Shown: positions 7,691 through 17,169 of the stretch, one piece after another | How positions within the stretch are numbered: the stretch's first letter is position 1 | Layout of the letters: every line of letters starts with the position of its first letter | The notes under the pieces: generated by a model | The model's database searches: none | Told to the model about the DNA's origin: nothing | Seen by the model: the letters and a program-made list of their open reading frames with translations, nothing else | Position numbers and translations under genes: made by a program | Assembly: GCA_031549345.1 (NCBI GenBank) | Contig: JAVBPY010000010.1 | Location: forward strand, 1 to 64,000 | Direction of reading: 5' to 3' | DNA: 64,000 nucleotides | DNA from: CASFRF01 sp031549345 | GTDB lineage: Bacteria > Verrucomicrobiota > Lentisphaeria > Victivallales > Victivallaceae

Positions 7691-8704
7691 ATGAATAAAG
7701 TCAACCTGGAGTGGGATAAGCTCGGATTTGAGTTCCGTCCGACCCGCTCGAATCTGCGCTTTACCTGGCGCGACGGTGCGTGGGGCGAAGGCCGTCTTGG
7801 CACATCTTATGATATTACTCTTTCGATCGCCGCGAATTGTCTTCACTATGGGCAGGCGATTTTCGAAGGGCTCAAGGCATTCTGCTGCAAGGACGGCAAG
7901 GTGCGGATTTTCCGCCCGCAAGCCAATGCCGCGCGTCTCAACGCCTCCGCCCGGCACCTGATGATGCCCGAATTTCCCGTCGAACGCTTTGTCGAGGCGG
8001 TGCGGCGCGTTGTGCAAGACAACATCGATTACGTCCCCCCGTACGGGACGGGAGGCTCGCTTTACATCCGCCCGGTGATGATCGGTACCGCCCCCCAGAT
8101 CGGCATCTCCGCGAGTACGGAATATGAGCTCATTTTCATGGTGGTGCCCGTCGGCGCATATTACAAAGGCGGCATCAAGCCGGTCGATGCGATGATTTCC
8201 GACTACGACCGCGCCGCGCCGCGCGGCATGGGACACATCAAGGCCGCCGGGAACTACGCGGCGAGCCTTTATCCGACCAACATCGCCAAGCAGCATCATT
8301 GCCCCGTCGCGTTGTTTCTCGATCCGCGCAACCGCGAGTACATCGACGAGTTCGGCACGAGCAACTTCTTTGCCATTTCCGCCGATGGGGCGGCTTATTT
8401 AACGCCGGAATCGGACTCTGTGCTGCCGAGCATCACCAACATGTCGCTTATGGAACTTGCCGCCGACCTTGGGATGCGTGTGGAGCGCCGCCCGATCCGT
8501 GTGAGCGAACTGGAACACTTCAGCGAGGCCGGCGCGTGCGGAACCGCCGTCGTCGTTACCCCCGTCCGCTCGATCCACCACGGCGAACGCTGCTACATGT
8601 TCGGCGAAGAAATCGGTCCGCGCCTCAAAGCGCTTTATGAGAAAATGACCGGCATTCAGTACGGTGAACTGCCCGATACCCACAATTGGCTGGTCGAAGT
8701 GTAA
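7691..8704 (+). CDS. ilvE: branched-chain amino acid aminotransferase
   Basis: 337 aa, class IV PLP aminotransferase. It should move the amino group between glutamate and the keto acids of Val, Leu and Ile. The N-terminal CLHYGQAIFEGLKAF and the PLP lysine in GHIKAAGNYAAS (about K184) fit the larger BCAT2-like bacterial/eukaryotic branch of about 340-360 aa rather than the 300-aa E. coli type. EYIDEFGTSNFFAI and CGTAVVVTPV complete the cofactor pocket. The first gene of a plus-strand run with panC 6 bp downstream. Valine's keto acid is also the pantothenate precursor, which links it to panC next door and panB at 54.4 kb. Confidence 0.92.
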   Translation: MNKVNLEWDKLGFEFRPTRSNLRFTWRDGAWGEGRLGTSYDITLSIAANCLHYGQAIFEGLKAFCCKDGKVRIFRPQANAARLNASARHLMMPEFPVERFVEAVRRVVQDNIDYVPPYGTGGSLYIRPVMIGTAPQIGISASTEYELIFMVVPVGAYYKGGIKPVDAMISDYDRAAPRGMGHIKAAGNYAASLYPTNIAKQHHCPVALFLDPRNREYIDEFGTSNFFAISADGAAYLTPESDSVLPSITNMSLMELAADLGMRVERRPIRVSELEHFSEAGACGTAVVVTPVRSIHHGERCYMFGEEIGPRLKALYEKMTGIQYGELPDTHNWLVEV

Positions 8705-8710
8705 CATATC

Positions 8711-9559
8711 ATGGAAATTTTCCGCACCGCAGAAGCGATTCAGCAATTCGCGTTGGCCGCCAACCGTTCGGGGAAGCGCATCGCCATCGTCCCCACGATG
8801 GGGTGCCTGCATCCCGGACACCTTTCGCTGATTCATCGCGCGCGGGAACTTGCCGATACGGTGATTGTAACCGTGTTCGTGAACCCGGCGCAATTCGGGC
8901 CGAACGAAGATTTCGCGCGCTATCCACGTGTTTTCGAGCACGATCGGGAGCTTTGCGAAGCCAATGGCGCGGACGTGATTTTCGCCCCCGCGCCGGAAGA
9001 TATGTACAACGACGACCACAGCACCTGGGTGGAGGAAGCCGAACTTTCGCGCGGGCTCTGCGGCGCCTCGCGCCCCGGACACTTTCGCGGCGTGACGACC
9101 GTTGTGGCAAAACTCTTCAACTTGACGCTCCCCGCCGTGGCGGTTTTCGGACAGAAGGACGCGCAGCAGGCGCTGGTGATCCGGCGCATGGCGCGCGACC
9201 TTAATTTTCCGGTGCAAATCGAAATCGCGCCTTTGGTGCGCGATCCGGACGGCCTGGCGCTCTCCAGCCGCAACCGCTATCTTTCGGAAGAGGAACGCCA
9301 GAGGGCGTTGGTTCTCTCGCACTCTTTGTTCGCGGCCCGCGCCGCGTTGCAGGAAACCGGCGCGGAAGGAATTCCCGGCGTGCTCGCCGCAATGCGCCAC
9401 GAAATTGAGCGTGTCAATGGATGTATTGATTATCTGGAGGCGTTGGATGCCGATACGTTGCGGCCGGCGCGCGCTGAAACCAAGGAACTGCTGCTCGTGC
9501 TCGCCGTCTACATCGGCGCCACGCGTTTGCTCGATAACCAGAGGGTAACCTTCGCATGA
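8711..9559 (+). CDS. panC: pantoate--beta-alanine ligase
   Basis: 282 aa, normal length. Joins pantoate and beta-alanine through a pantoyl adenylate in the last step to pantothenate. The nucleotidyltransferase signature PTMGCLHPGHLSLI (P28-I41, HxGH-like HPGH), VFVNPAQFGPNEDFARYPR, the CGASRPGHFRGVTTVVAKLFN segment, FGQKDAQQ and ALSSRNRYLS are all in place. It starts 6 bp after the aminotransferase stop without a clear Shine-Dalgarno, so translational coupling is likely. Overlaps hisD by 4 bp. Confidence 0.96.
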   Translation: MEIFRTAEAIQQFALAANRSGKRIAIVPTMGCLHPGHLSLIHRARELADTVIVTVFVNPAQFGPNEDFARYPRVFEHDRELCEANGADVIFAPAPEDMYNDDHSTWVEEAELSRGLCGASRPGHFRGVTTVVAKLFNLTLPAVAVFGQKDAQQALVIRRMARDLNFPVQIEIAPLVRDPDGLALSSRNRYLSEEERQRALVLSHSLFAARAALQETGAEGIPGVLAAMRHEIERVNGCIDYLEALDADTLRPARAETKELLLVLAVYIGATRLLDNQRVTFA

Positions 9560-10854
9560 AAACCATCGATTACCGCCAGTCGGATTTCGCGCAGCGTCTT
9601 CAGGCGCTGTACGCCCGGCCCGGCTATCCGCCGGAATTTGAAGCGCCGGTACAGGCTATATTGAATGAGGTCAAAGCAGGCGGCGACGCCGCGCTCCTTC
9701 GCTTTGCCAGCCAATTCGATAATGTGGAACTCGCACGCGAGCAAATCCGCGTGAGCGACGCCGAATTGAACGCGGCGGCGGACAAGCTCGATTGCGCCAC
9801 GCGGTCCGCGCTGGAAAAAGCACTGGACGCGATTACCGCTTTTGCCCTCACGGAAAAGCCGAAAGACACCCGCGCGGAGTTCCGCCCCGGCGTGGAACTC
9901 GGCGAACAATACTTCCCTTTGCACCGTGTCGGAGTCTACATCCCCGGCGGCGCGGCTCCCCTGGTTTCGACGGTTCTCCACACGGTGGGGATCGCCAAAG
10001 CCGCCGGTGTGGAAGAAATCGCGGCCGTAACGCCGCCCGGCCCCGGAGGAACGATCAACCCGGCCATTCTCGGCGCAATGAAGCTTGCGGGGGTAACAGA
10101 AGTGTACCGCCTTGGCGGCGTCTACGGGATCGCCGCCATGGCCTACGGAACCGAATCGGTGTGTCCCGTGGAAAAAATTGTCGGCCCCGGAAATGCCTAC
10201 GTTACGGCGGCCAAAAAGCTTGTATACGGCACCGTTGCCATCGACATGGTCGCGGGACCGTCGGAGATATTGGTTCTGGCGGACAAAACCGCCGACCCGC
10301 GTTTCATCGCGGCGGATCTCCTGAGTCAGGCCGAACACGGCTCCGGACACGAGCAGGCATTGCTTGTAACCGACGACGCGACCCTTCCGCCCCGCGTGGA
10401 GGCCGAAATCGTCCGCCAGAAAGCCCGCCTCCCGCGCGAAGCGGCGGTGGACAAAGTGCTTGAAAACGGCGTCTTTTTGATTGTTGTCCGCGATATGGGG
10501 CAGGCACTGGACGTGGCGAATGCTTACGCCCCCGAACACCTGGAGCTTCAGGTGGCCGCGCCGGAAAAACTCACTCCGCTCCTCCGTACGGCGGGGGCGA
10601 TTTTCGAAGGGCACTGGACGCCGGAACCAATCGGCGACTTTTGCGCCGGACCGAGCCATGTGCTGCCGACGGCGGGAAGCGCCCGTTTCTTTTCCGGCAT
10701 TACGCTCGACACGTTCCTGCGCCGGTCGAGCATCCTTCGCTACACGCGCGAAGCGCTTCTCCGCGAACTCCCGATTGTCGAAAAATTTGCCGAACTCGAG
10801 GGACTTCAGGCCCACGGGCGCTCCGGGACAATCCGGAAAGAGGCGATACAATGA
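9556..10854 (+). CDS. hisD: histidinol dehydrogenase
   Basis: 432 aa, normal length. Carries out the last two oxidations of histidine synthesis (histidinol to histidine, NAD+, Zn2+). Signatures: YIPGGAAPLVSTVLHT, GPGNAYVTAAKKLVYG, IDMVAGPSEILVLAD, DLLSQAEHGSGHEQALL with the catalytic Glu/His pair, and GPSHVLPTAGSARFFSG. The ATG overlaps the panC stop and its own stop overlaps the hisC start (ATGA at 10851), so the genes are tightly coupled. The rest of the his pathway is not in the window. Confidence 0.97.
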   Translation: MKTIDYRQSDFAQRLQALYARPGYPPEFEAPVQAILNEVKAGGDAALLRFASQFDNVELAREQIRVSDAELNAAADKLDCATRSALEKALDAITAFALTEKPKDTRAEFRPGVELGEQYFPLHRVGVYIPGGAAPLVSTVLHTVGIAKAAGVEEIAAVTPPGPGGTINPAILGAMKLAGVTEVYRLGGVYGIAAMAYGTESVCPVEKIVGPGNAYVTAAKKLVYGTVAIDMVAGPSEILVLADKTADPRFIAADLLSQAEHGSGHEQALLVTDDATLPPRVEAEIVRQKARLPREAAVDKVLENGVFLIVVRDMGQALDVANAYAPEHLELQVAAPEKLTPLLRTAGAIFEGHWTPEPIGDFCAGPSHVLPTAGSARFFSGITLDTFLRRSSILRYTREALLRELPIVEKFAELEGLQAHGRSGTIRKEAIQ

Positions 10855-11930
10855 CTCCGGAATACCGTTCCTTTTTTCGTCCGGAAATCGATGCGATGGC
10901 GGGTTATGCCCCCGGCGAACAGCCGCGCATGACGAATTTGATTAAACTGAACACCAACGAAAATCCGTACCCGCCCTCCCCGCGTGTTACGGAAACGCTG
11001 GCGGCGTTCACCGCCGATGGTTTGCGCCGTTATCCGGATCCGCTGGCGACGGAGTTGCGCGCGGCCATTGCCGGTCGGCACGGCGTGATGTTGGAAAATG
11101 TCATTATGGGCAATGGCTCGGACGATATTCTTACCATGGTTTTCCGAGCGTTCACCGACCCTTGGCGCCTGGCCGCCGCGCCGAACCCGACATACTCGCT
11201 TTATCCGGTATTGGCGCGGCTGCAGGGCGCGCCCTACAGGAAGATCGACCTGACGCCGGACACATTCGAATTGCCGGAAGATTTCGGCGCGCGCCTCGGC
11301 GATGCGAATTTGCTCATTCTGGCGCGTCCGAATGCGCCGACCGGGAACGCCATTCCGCTGGAACGCGTGGAGGCGATCTGCCGGGCTTTTTCCGGCGTGG
11401 TTCTGATTGACGAAGCGTACGCCGATTTTGCCGAAGACAACGCCATGTCGCTGGCGGTGAAACTCCCCAATGTTTTGGTGAGCAGGACATTTTCCAAGAG
11501 CTACTCGCTCGCGGGGTTGCGTCTTGGCTACGCCGTGGGGGATGCGCGTTTGATCGAAGGCCTTTTCAAACTCAAAGACTCGTACAATATCGATGCGCTC
11601 ACACAGGCGCTCGGCCTCGCGGCGTTCCGCGACACCGAATATCTGGCCTACACCTCGGGCAAGGTGAAGGCGACGCGTGCGGAGCTCACCGCGGCCTACC
11701 TGGCGCTGGGATTTTCCGTGGTTCCGTCGCAAACGAATTTTCTGTTGGTTCGTCCCCCGGATGGGGATGGCGAAGGATATTTCCGGAAATTGCGCGAACA
11801 AGCGGTTGTAACCCGTTATTTTCCCGCGCCGGAAACATGTGAATATGTCCGCGTTTCAATCGGCACGCCGGAGGAGACCTCCCGTCTGCTTGAATTGACC
11901 CGGCAGTGGTATAAGCCAAGGAGATCCTGA
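10851..11930 (+). CDS. hisC: histidinol-phosphate aminotransferase
   Basis: 359 aa from the ATG that overlaps the hisD stop; a longer upstream frame would run inside hisD and has no family similarity. Class I/II PLP aminotransferase, converting imidazole-acetol phosphate and glutamate to histidinol phosphate. Motifs: KLNTNENPYPPSP at the N-terminus, GNGSDDIL, RPNAPTGNAIP, DEAYADFAEDNA, and SRTFSKSYSLAGLRLGYAVG with the Schiff-base Lys near residue 217. The family also includes aromatic transaminases, but coupling to hisD supports HisC. Confidence 0.95.
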   Translation: MTPEYRSFFRPEIDAMAGYAPGEQPRMTNLIKLNTNENPYPPSPRVTETLAAFTADGLRRYPDPLATELRAAIAGRHGVMLENVIMGNGSDDILTMVFRAFTDPWRLAAAPNPTYSLYPVLARLQGAPYRKIDLTPDTFELPEDFGARLGDANLLILARPNAPTGNAIPLERVEAICRAFSGVVLIDEAYADFAEDNAMSLAVKLPNVLVSRTFSKSYSLAGLRLGYAVGDARLIEGLFKLKDSYNIDALTQALGLAAFRDTEYLAYTSGKVKATRAELTAAYLALGFSVVPSQTNFLLVRPPDGDGEGYFRKLREQAVVTRYFPAPETCEYVRVSIGTPEETSRLLELTRQWYKPRRS

Positions 11931-11933
11931 TCC

Positions 11934-14036
11934 ATGAGTGAAAAAAACTGGGATGAATTGCTCGTGAAATGCGCGGAAAAACCGACCGCCGCCGAGCTGA
12001 ACCGCCTTTTACAAATGCTTGCCGCGGATACCACGCCCGCGCGGGCCGATTCGTTGAAGCTCCTTTGGGAAGCATGGGGCGAAGCGCCGCCCAACGTGGC
12101 CGCGCGCGAATTTCTTCTGGAAGTCGCCGAACTTTCTTTGCCGGAAAACGCTGTGTTCCGTCAGCTTCTATCGACGGCGATCAAAGAATCGCTCCCCCCT
12201 TATTTGAACCGTATCGCATACCTGCGTGCACTTGGCTTGAACGATGAAAAACGTCCGACCCGCGATCTGCCGGGACGTTTCCGAAAAATACTTGAAATCA
12301 AGAACGGCGTGATGATTTTTCTTGTCGGAAGTTCCCGTTGGGGCACCGCGGGGATTCTGGACAGCATCAACGGTTCCGTATCGATGGCGCCGTTCGCCGC
12401 GACGGGCGGCATCGTGGCCATGCCGCTTGACACCCTTCTGAGCGACGCTGTTTTGTTGCGTCCAGGTACGGAGATGCTCAAAATTGTTACGCCCAACCGG
12501 AATTTGTCCGCGGCGGATTTCCGGGCGCTGGTTCGCCGCCAGGCCTTGACGCCTGTTTCGGACGAAGCGATGCGGAAGATGGCCCAGGCCGGATGTGCGC
12601 GGGGCCTCACCCCGGAAGCACTGGAAGCGTGGTATACGCGCGAAGCTTCCGCCGCGGCGCCCGGCGGAGCGAGCCGCCGCGCGGCGGACAGCCGGAGCCT
12701 CAAGGAGTTGAGTACTCTTCTGGCCAAGGAGGCGGCTGCCGCGCCGCCGCCGTTTTCGCCGGAAGAGGTTACCGCATTGGAAAATTTCTTTACCGTCTTG
12801 AAAAAAGACACCGCCGCGCGCGAAGCGACGCTTCTTGCCGAAGTGGTAACGCAGCTCAAACCGCGCGCCGCGCGCGAAGATCTTCGCCGCATGCTGGTCG
12901 TTCTTAAAGAAAAAGCACCGTTTTGGCCGGAGCGTCCCGCGTCCGCGCCGATTTCCGCGCTGGCGGTCTGGGGCGAGCTTCCGGTAAAAAGTCTGGAACC
13001 CCTGGCGGCGGCGACGGCGGAGGTGTTCCCGGAGGAATACCTCGTCGGCTGTGCCTTGCGCCTTCCCCTGAAGGCCCTGAACGCGATCATGGGGGAACTG
13101 GAGGACGATGCGATCGTCGATTACTTCTATGATCTTGGCATGTGCAGCGCGGATTTGATCGCGTGGGTTTGGAAAAACCGCAAAAAACACAAAGAGTTGC
13201 TCATCCTTGTTTCCCTCGATAATGTGCTCCGCGCGCTTTCGCAGGAAAGTTTGCCCAAAGCATGGGGAGCGGCACAGCGCGAACTGCGTGAACTCTTCCT
13301 CGACAACGCGGATTTTCAGAAGCAGATGATTGCTTCGACGGACGACAACGCATCGCGTATCGCCTCCTCGCTGCAAAGCGCGCTTTTTCTTCTCCCGGGC
13401 GAACGCCAGAGCCTCATGGTCAAACTTTCGCGCCATTCCGAAGCTCTCCGGGGCCTCCTGGAAACGGGGGTGGCGCAGCGGATTCTCACGGCCGGAATGG
13501 CCAAGTCGGAGCAGGAGGCGGCCGCCACAAACACTACGGCAAACGAGCCGAATTATACTTCGCACCAATCGCATAAACGCCTGATCGAAGAGTTGGATCA
13601 CCTTGTCAACGTGCTTGTTCCGGAAAACCGCGAATCGCTCAAAACGGCGCGCGCACACGGGGACTTCCGCGAAAACTCCGAATTCGACGCGGCGAAAGAA
13701 CGCCGGAATTTCCTCTCACGCCGTCGGGGCGAGCTGGAGCGTGAATTGGCGAACGTCCAACCGATCGCTTTCGCCGGCGTCCTGGTAGAAGATCACGCCG
13801 TCATCGGCTGCCGGTTGGAGCTGGAAGATGTCGCCACCGGCGAACGGGAAATATACTATCTTCTCGGCGCGTGGGATGGCAACCCGGAAAAACGTTACCT
13901 TTCGTACAAAACGCGCCTGGGGCAGAGCCTCTATGGATGCAAAAAGGGGGATAAAATTGAAATCCCCGGCGAACGGACGGTAACCCTTGCCTCCCTTGCG
14001 CCCTTGCCGGCCGAGGTCTTGCAGGACTTGGATTGA
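11934..14036 (+). CDS. greA: long GreA-type transcript cleavage factor with N-terminal extension
   Basis: 700 aa, against about 158 for ordinary GreA. The last 160 residues are a full GreA: a coiled coil with the acidic tip in HGDFRENSEFDAAKERR (about 575-591, matching GDLSENAEYHAAKE of GreA) and a C-terminal FKBP-like domain (ITEREIYYLLG-type strands, YLSYKTRLGQSLYGCKKGDKIEI). GreA acts in the RNA polymerase secondary channel to rescue backtracked complexes. The 550 residues before it are alpha-helical and Ala/Leu/Glu-rich with no recognised domain. Chlamydial GreA proteins have the same layout and length, so this is probably a PVC-wide form rather than a local fusion. Starts 3 bp after hisC, with GGAG upstream. 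Confidence 0.88.
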   Translation: MSEKNWDELLVKCAEKPTAAELNRLLQMLAADTTPARADSLKLLWEAWGEAPPNVAAREFLLEVAELSLPENAVFRQLLSTAIKESLPPYLNRIAYLRALGLNDEKRPTRDLPGRFRKILEIKNGVMIFLVGSSRWGTAGILDSINGSVSMAPFAATGGIVAMPLDTLLSDAVLLRPGTEMLKIVTPNRNLSAADFRALVRRQALTPVSDEAMRKMAQAGCARGLTPEALEAWYTREASAAAPGGASRRAADSRSLKELSTLLAKEAAAAPPPFSPEEVTALENFFTVLKKDTAAREATLLAEVVTQLKPRAAREDLRRMLVVLKEKAPFWPERPASAPISALAVWGELPVKSLEPLAAATAEVFPEEYLVGCALRLPLKALNAIMGELEDDAIVDYFYDLGMCSADLIAWVWKNRKKHKELLILVSLDNVLRALSQESLPKAWGAAQRELRELFLDNADFQKQMIASTDDNASRIASSLQSALFLLPGERQSLMVKLSRHSEALRGLLETGVAQRILTAGMAKSEQEAAATNTTANEPNYTSHQSHKRLIEELDHLVNVLVPENRESLKTARAHGDFRENSEFDAAKERRNFLSRRRGELERELANVQPIAFAGVLVEDHAVIGCRLELEDVATGEREIYYLLGAWDGNPEKRYLSYKTRLGQSLYGCKKGDKIEIPGERTVTLASLAPLPAEVLQDLD

Positions 14037-14037
14037 T

Positions 14038-14868
14038 ATGGCAAAAGCCGTTCAGCGCAAACATTCAAGCCGCCAATACTTTCCGCAAAGGATGCGGTAT
14101 TGGCGGCGTTTCGGCGGGATGAAAATTTCCCGGAAACGCGACGCGTTGTTCGATCGCGTTTACATTCAAACCGGACTTTCTTTGCCGGGAAAATTCATCT
14201 ATCTTTCCGATTTGCATTTCCGCGACCGCCCTGGACCGCGCCGGGTACTGGAAGAAATTCTTCGCATTCTTAAAGAAGAACAGCCCGACTACATCCTCTT
14301 CGGCGGCGATCTTGCCGGCGACGCGGTGGACTTGGAGGCCTTGCGCGAAGCCGTAAAGAGTTTCGCCCCCATCTCGGCGATCAAGCTGGCAGTAACCGGC
14401 AATTGGGAACGGGGAAAATCGTGGCTTCCCCTGGCGCTCTGGCGGGATATTTGTGCGGGAGGCGGTATCCAGCTTTTGGACGATGCCATTTACAACGATG
14501 GAAAAATTTTCATTTACGGCGCCTCCGACCGTCGCGCGGAGGACGTTCCCTCCCCGCTTCCCCTCTCTGACCCCTCCCTTCCCGCGTTGCTTCTTGTGCA
14601 CAACCCGGATCTTGTCGTAACACTCGATCGGAACGACGGAGCCTTGCCGGAATACGATCTTGCCATCGCGGGCCATACCCACGGCGGACAATACCGTCTG
14701 CCCATCCTCGGTTCCATCCTCACGTCTTCGTTTTACGGACGCAAATTCGACCGCGGCGTCTTCCGGCATGTGAACGACCGTACGCACATGATCGTCTCCG
14801 CGGGGCTTGGCGAGCTCTCCTGCCCCTTTCGGCTCTTTTGCCGCCGCGAAGTCCTTATCCTTACTTAG
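14038..14868 (+). CDS. YkuE-like metallophosphoesterase
   Basis: 276 aa from the ATG directly after the greA stop. Motifs of the calcineurin-like fold: YLSDLHFRD, GGDLAGDAVD, LLVHNPD and AGHTHGGQYRLP, the last two typical of the YkuE/LpxG-like subgroup that cleaves lipid or nucleotide phosphoesters. The third motif reads TGNWERG instead of GNHD/E, so the metal-binding Asn is kept while the catalytic His position holds Trp. There is no signal peptide, only a basic N-terminus that could touch the membrane. A lipid-A step (LpxG type) is conceivable but not shown. The 3' end overlaps the convergent ABC ATPase gene by 8 bp. Confidence 0.8.
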   Translation: MAKAVQRKHSSRQYFPQRMRYWRRFGGMKISRKRDALFDRVYIQTGLSLPGKFIYLSDLHFRDRPGPRRVLEEILRILKEEQPDYILFGGDLAGDAVDLEALREAVKSFAPISAIKLAVTGNWERGKSWLPLALWRDICAGGGIQLLDDAIYNDGKIFIYGASDRRAEDVPSPLPLSDPSLPALLLVHNPDLVVTLDRNDGALPEYDLAIAGHTHGGQYRLPILGSILTSSFYGRKFDRGVFRHVNDRTHMIVSAGLGELSCPFRLFCRREVLILT

Positions 14869-15718
14869 TCGTAGTCAGTGCGAGGAAAATCTCCTCCAAC
14901 GACATGCGTTCGACCGTTGCGCCCGAAGGTATTTCCGTTGGCGCTTGTTCGAGCACGATCCGGGTTTCCCCGGCGACAGTGCAGCGGACGACTTCGTTGG
15001 GGAGTTCCGCCGGAGGAGCACAAAATCGCAGTTGCCGAAAACGTCCCCTGAGCTGTTCGACCGGTTCCGAACAAAGCAAACGACCTCCGGCAAGGATGCC
15101 CGCCCAGTCGCAAATCCCGTCAAGCTCCGGAATCAGGTGTGAACTGATTAAGACGGTAACCTCGTACTCGGCAACGGTCGCGATCAACTGATCCATCAAT
15201 TCACGGCGGCTGCCGGTGTCGAGCCCGAGCGTCGGATCGTCGAGGATCAGCAGTTCCGGGCGGCGCGCCAGCACCGTGCAGAGAACCGCCTTGGCGTACA
15301 TGCCACGCGAAAATTTTCCGAGCGCCCGATCGATCGGCAACTCGAATTGCCGCGTGAGCGCTGTGGCGCGGTCGTCGTCCCAATCGTGAAAAAATGACTT
15401 CAGGAAACGGAAGAGTTCCGGCAACGTCAGGAAATCGTAGAGCTTTTCCGCCTCCGCAACGTAGCCTATGCGCCGTTTCAGCGCAATCGCATCGCGCACG
15501 GGGTCAAGTCCAAGCACACGCACCTCCCCTGCGTCCGGCAGAAGCTGCCCGACAAGCGTCCGGATTGTGGTGCTTTTTCCTGCTCCGTTGTTGCCGAGCA
15601 ATGCGCAGACCGAACCGCGCGGAATTTTCAAATCCAGTCCGTTGAGGACCGTTTTCTTCCCATAGTGTTTGCAAACTCCGTTCAGTTCGACGGCATATTG
15701 GTTCATTTCTCCAGACAT
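14861..15718 (-). CDS. ABC transporter ATP-binding protein (YtrB-like)
   Basis: 285 aa. Complete ABC ATPase: Walker A GNNGAGKST, Q-loop region GYVAEAEKLYDFL, signature KFSRGMYAK (FSRGM in place of LSGGQ, as in several antibiotic/YtrB-type ATPases), Walker B LLILDDPTLGLD and switch HL in SSHLIPELD. Start at 15718 has GGGAG 8 bp upstream; a second ATG at 15706 overlaps the permease stop. It should power the two membrane proteins encoded upstream in the same operon under the GntR regulator. In such YtrA-type operons the transporter often responds to cell-wall-active compounds, which is not proven here. Confidence 0.92.
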   Translation of the reverse strand: MSGEMNQYAVELNGVCKHYGKKTVLNGLDLKIPRGSVCALLGNNGAGKSTTIRTLVGQLLPDAGEVRVLGLDPVRDAIALKRRIGYVAEAEKLYDFLTLPELFRFLKSFFHDWDDDRATALTRQFELPIDRALGKFSRGMYAKAVLCTVLARRPELLILDDPTLGLDTGSRRELMDQLIATVAEYEVTVLISSHLIPELDGICDWAGILAGGRLLCSEPVEQLRGRFRQLRFCAPPAELPNEVVRCTVAGETRIVLEQAPTEIPSGATVERMSLEEIFLALTTTK

Positions 15719-17169
15719 AAGATCAACTCCCTTTTGTTGTGTATTCCAAGATGCGTTTCATTCTTAAGCTGGTAAGAAAATTTCCCCGATTGTCGTGGGG
15801 TAATCTGCCAAACCTCCTCGTTCCTTGCGCGCGCCGGAACACCGGTCCGGAGATATTCCATCCAATCGTCCAGAAATTGCGGTGCTACGATTACTAAAAA
15901 CAATTTCCACCGGATCTCTTCCTCAACCCGCGATGCGTTGCGGCTTTTCTTCAGTGCCGCAATCGGATCGCATTCAGCCAAGCGCAAGACCGGCAGATCC
16001 CGGATAAGCCGCTGCGTATCGGCATACCGCAAACCGTACGAGTTCAATACACCATGCGTTCTCCCATCACAATAATGCAACGGCAAATACACCTCCAACT
16101 TTGGATAATGCCCCGTGACTCTTCGAAGCCGTCCGCGAACTTCCTCCAGAAGCGGAAGAAGACGCGGATCGGAGGGGCGATCTGAAAAAATAAGCAGCTC
16201 CTGTTGCAGCCACCAAAGGCGATGCAACTCGCCGGATGCGTCGCCGAGCTTATCGAAAGAAGTATTAAGTCCTTTCGAAAAATTCGCCGCCTCAATAAAC
16301 TCTTTTTCATCCAAAAGTTTACGCAATGTTTTGATCCCGTCCCTATACTCCGAAGAGAATACCCGGTTTCGCTGTCGCGCGATCTCCGCCGCAACCTCCG
16401 GCTCCTTGAGGAGGCGGGCGTCGGAACAACGCAAAGATATCTCGAGCGCAAGGACAACACCACCCCCAAACAGGAGTGGAAACAACACAAGCACCGTTAA
16501 TTGCAACGTAATGAGCCGCCACGCGCGCGCTCCCAGACAGCGCCGCTCCCAGAGCTGCCAGCCGCCCGCGGCAAGCAAAATCGACAGGAGCAGCAAGGGT
16601 GGAAGAACCTCGTCAGTGTTTATGGCATAGGGATTTTTCCAGGCACCTTTGTCCGCCCAAGCAAGCCATGTCCAATCGAGGCCACCGGCACGGAGTTGCT
16701 TGATAATCGCCAGGAAACCGTTCACGGAGAACGCCAGCATCGCCACAACAAGGCCGCCAAGGACACCTCCGCAACCCCATGGGAACGCCACGCCGCTGTA
16801 GAAAACCGCCGCATGGAGTACGAACATCGCCAGCAGCGCAATCGCCGGGAAATCCTTCAATTCCCCCGCTTGCGTTATCAATCCGCCGAAATAGACCATT
16901 GCAAGGCACAGCAGCAGCGAGCCCAGGTACTCTCTCCAATACCGCCATGCGGACGATTCCGGAAGCGAAAGACGAAACGGGAGCATCCCCGTCGTCAGAT
17001 CCTTGTTCAGCCCGTCGGCAAAAAGAAGCGGCGCGAAAAGCGACATAAGGAGGGTAAGCCCGCTTGCCCCCGACGTTCGCCGCTCGAAGAGAGCCGCCGC
17101 CGCGAGCGTGGCGGCAAAGGCGGCCACATGCCACCTCCAACGGCGGAACAAAAACATATTTCTCCTCAT
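15703..17169 (-). CDS. ABC transporter membrane subunit, lower copy
   Basis: About 488 aa from the ATG at 17169, chosen because it forms an ATGA overlap with the upstream stop and has GAGGTGG upstream. The first 250 residues hold about six hydrophobic segments (for example VAAFAATLAAAALF, LGSLLLCLAMVYF, LVVAMLAFSVNGFLAII, LQLTVLVLFPLLFGGGVV). The rest is a soluble alpha-helical region after a last TM helix. The layout matches the upstream neighbour and the similarity between the two is visible in the core and in the EKxxRxxxAAVELL-like tail, so they are probably old duplicates forming a heterodimeric exporter core. The function of the soluble tails is unknown. Confidence 0.75.
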   Translation of the reverse strand: MRRNMFLFRRWRWHVAAFAATLAAAALFERRTSGASGLTLLMSLFAPLLFADGLNKDLTTGMLPFRLSLPESSAWRYWREYLGSLLLCLAMVYFGGLITQAGELKDFPAIALLAMFVLHAAVFYSGVAFPWGCGGVLGGLVVAMLAFSVNGFLAIIKQLRAGGLDWTWLAWADKGAWKNPYAINTDEVLPPLLLLSILLAAGGWQLWERRCLGARAWRLITLQLTVLVLFPLLFGGGVVLALEISLRCSDARLLKEPEVAAEIARQRNRVFSSEYRDGIKTLRKLLDEKEFIEAANFSKGLNTSFDKLGDASGELHRLWWLQQELLIFSDRPSDPRLLPLLEEVRGRLRRVTGHYPKLEVYLPLHYCDGRTHGVLNSYGLRYADTQRLIRDLPVLRLAECDPIAALKKSRNASRVEEEIRWKLFLVIVAPQFLDDWMEYLRTGVPARARNEEVWQITPRQSGKFSYQLKNETHLGIHNKRELILCLEK

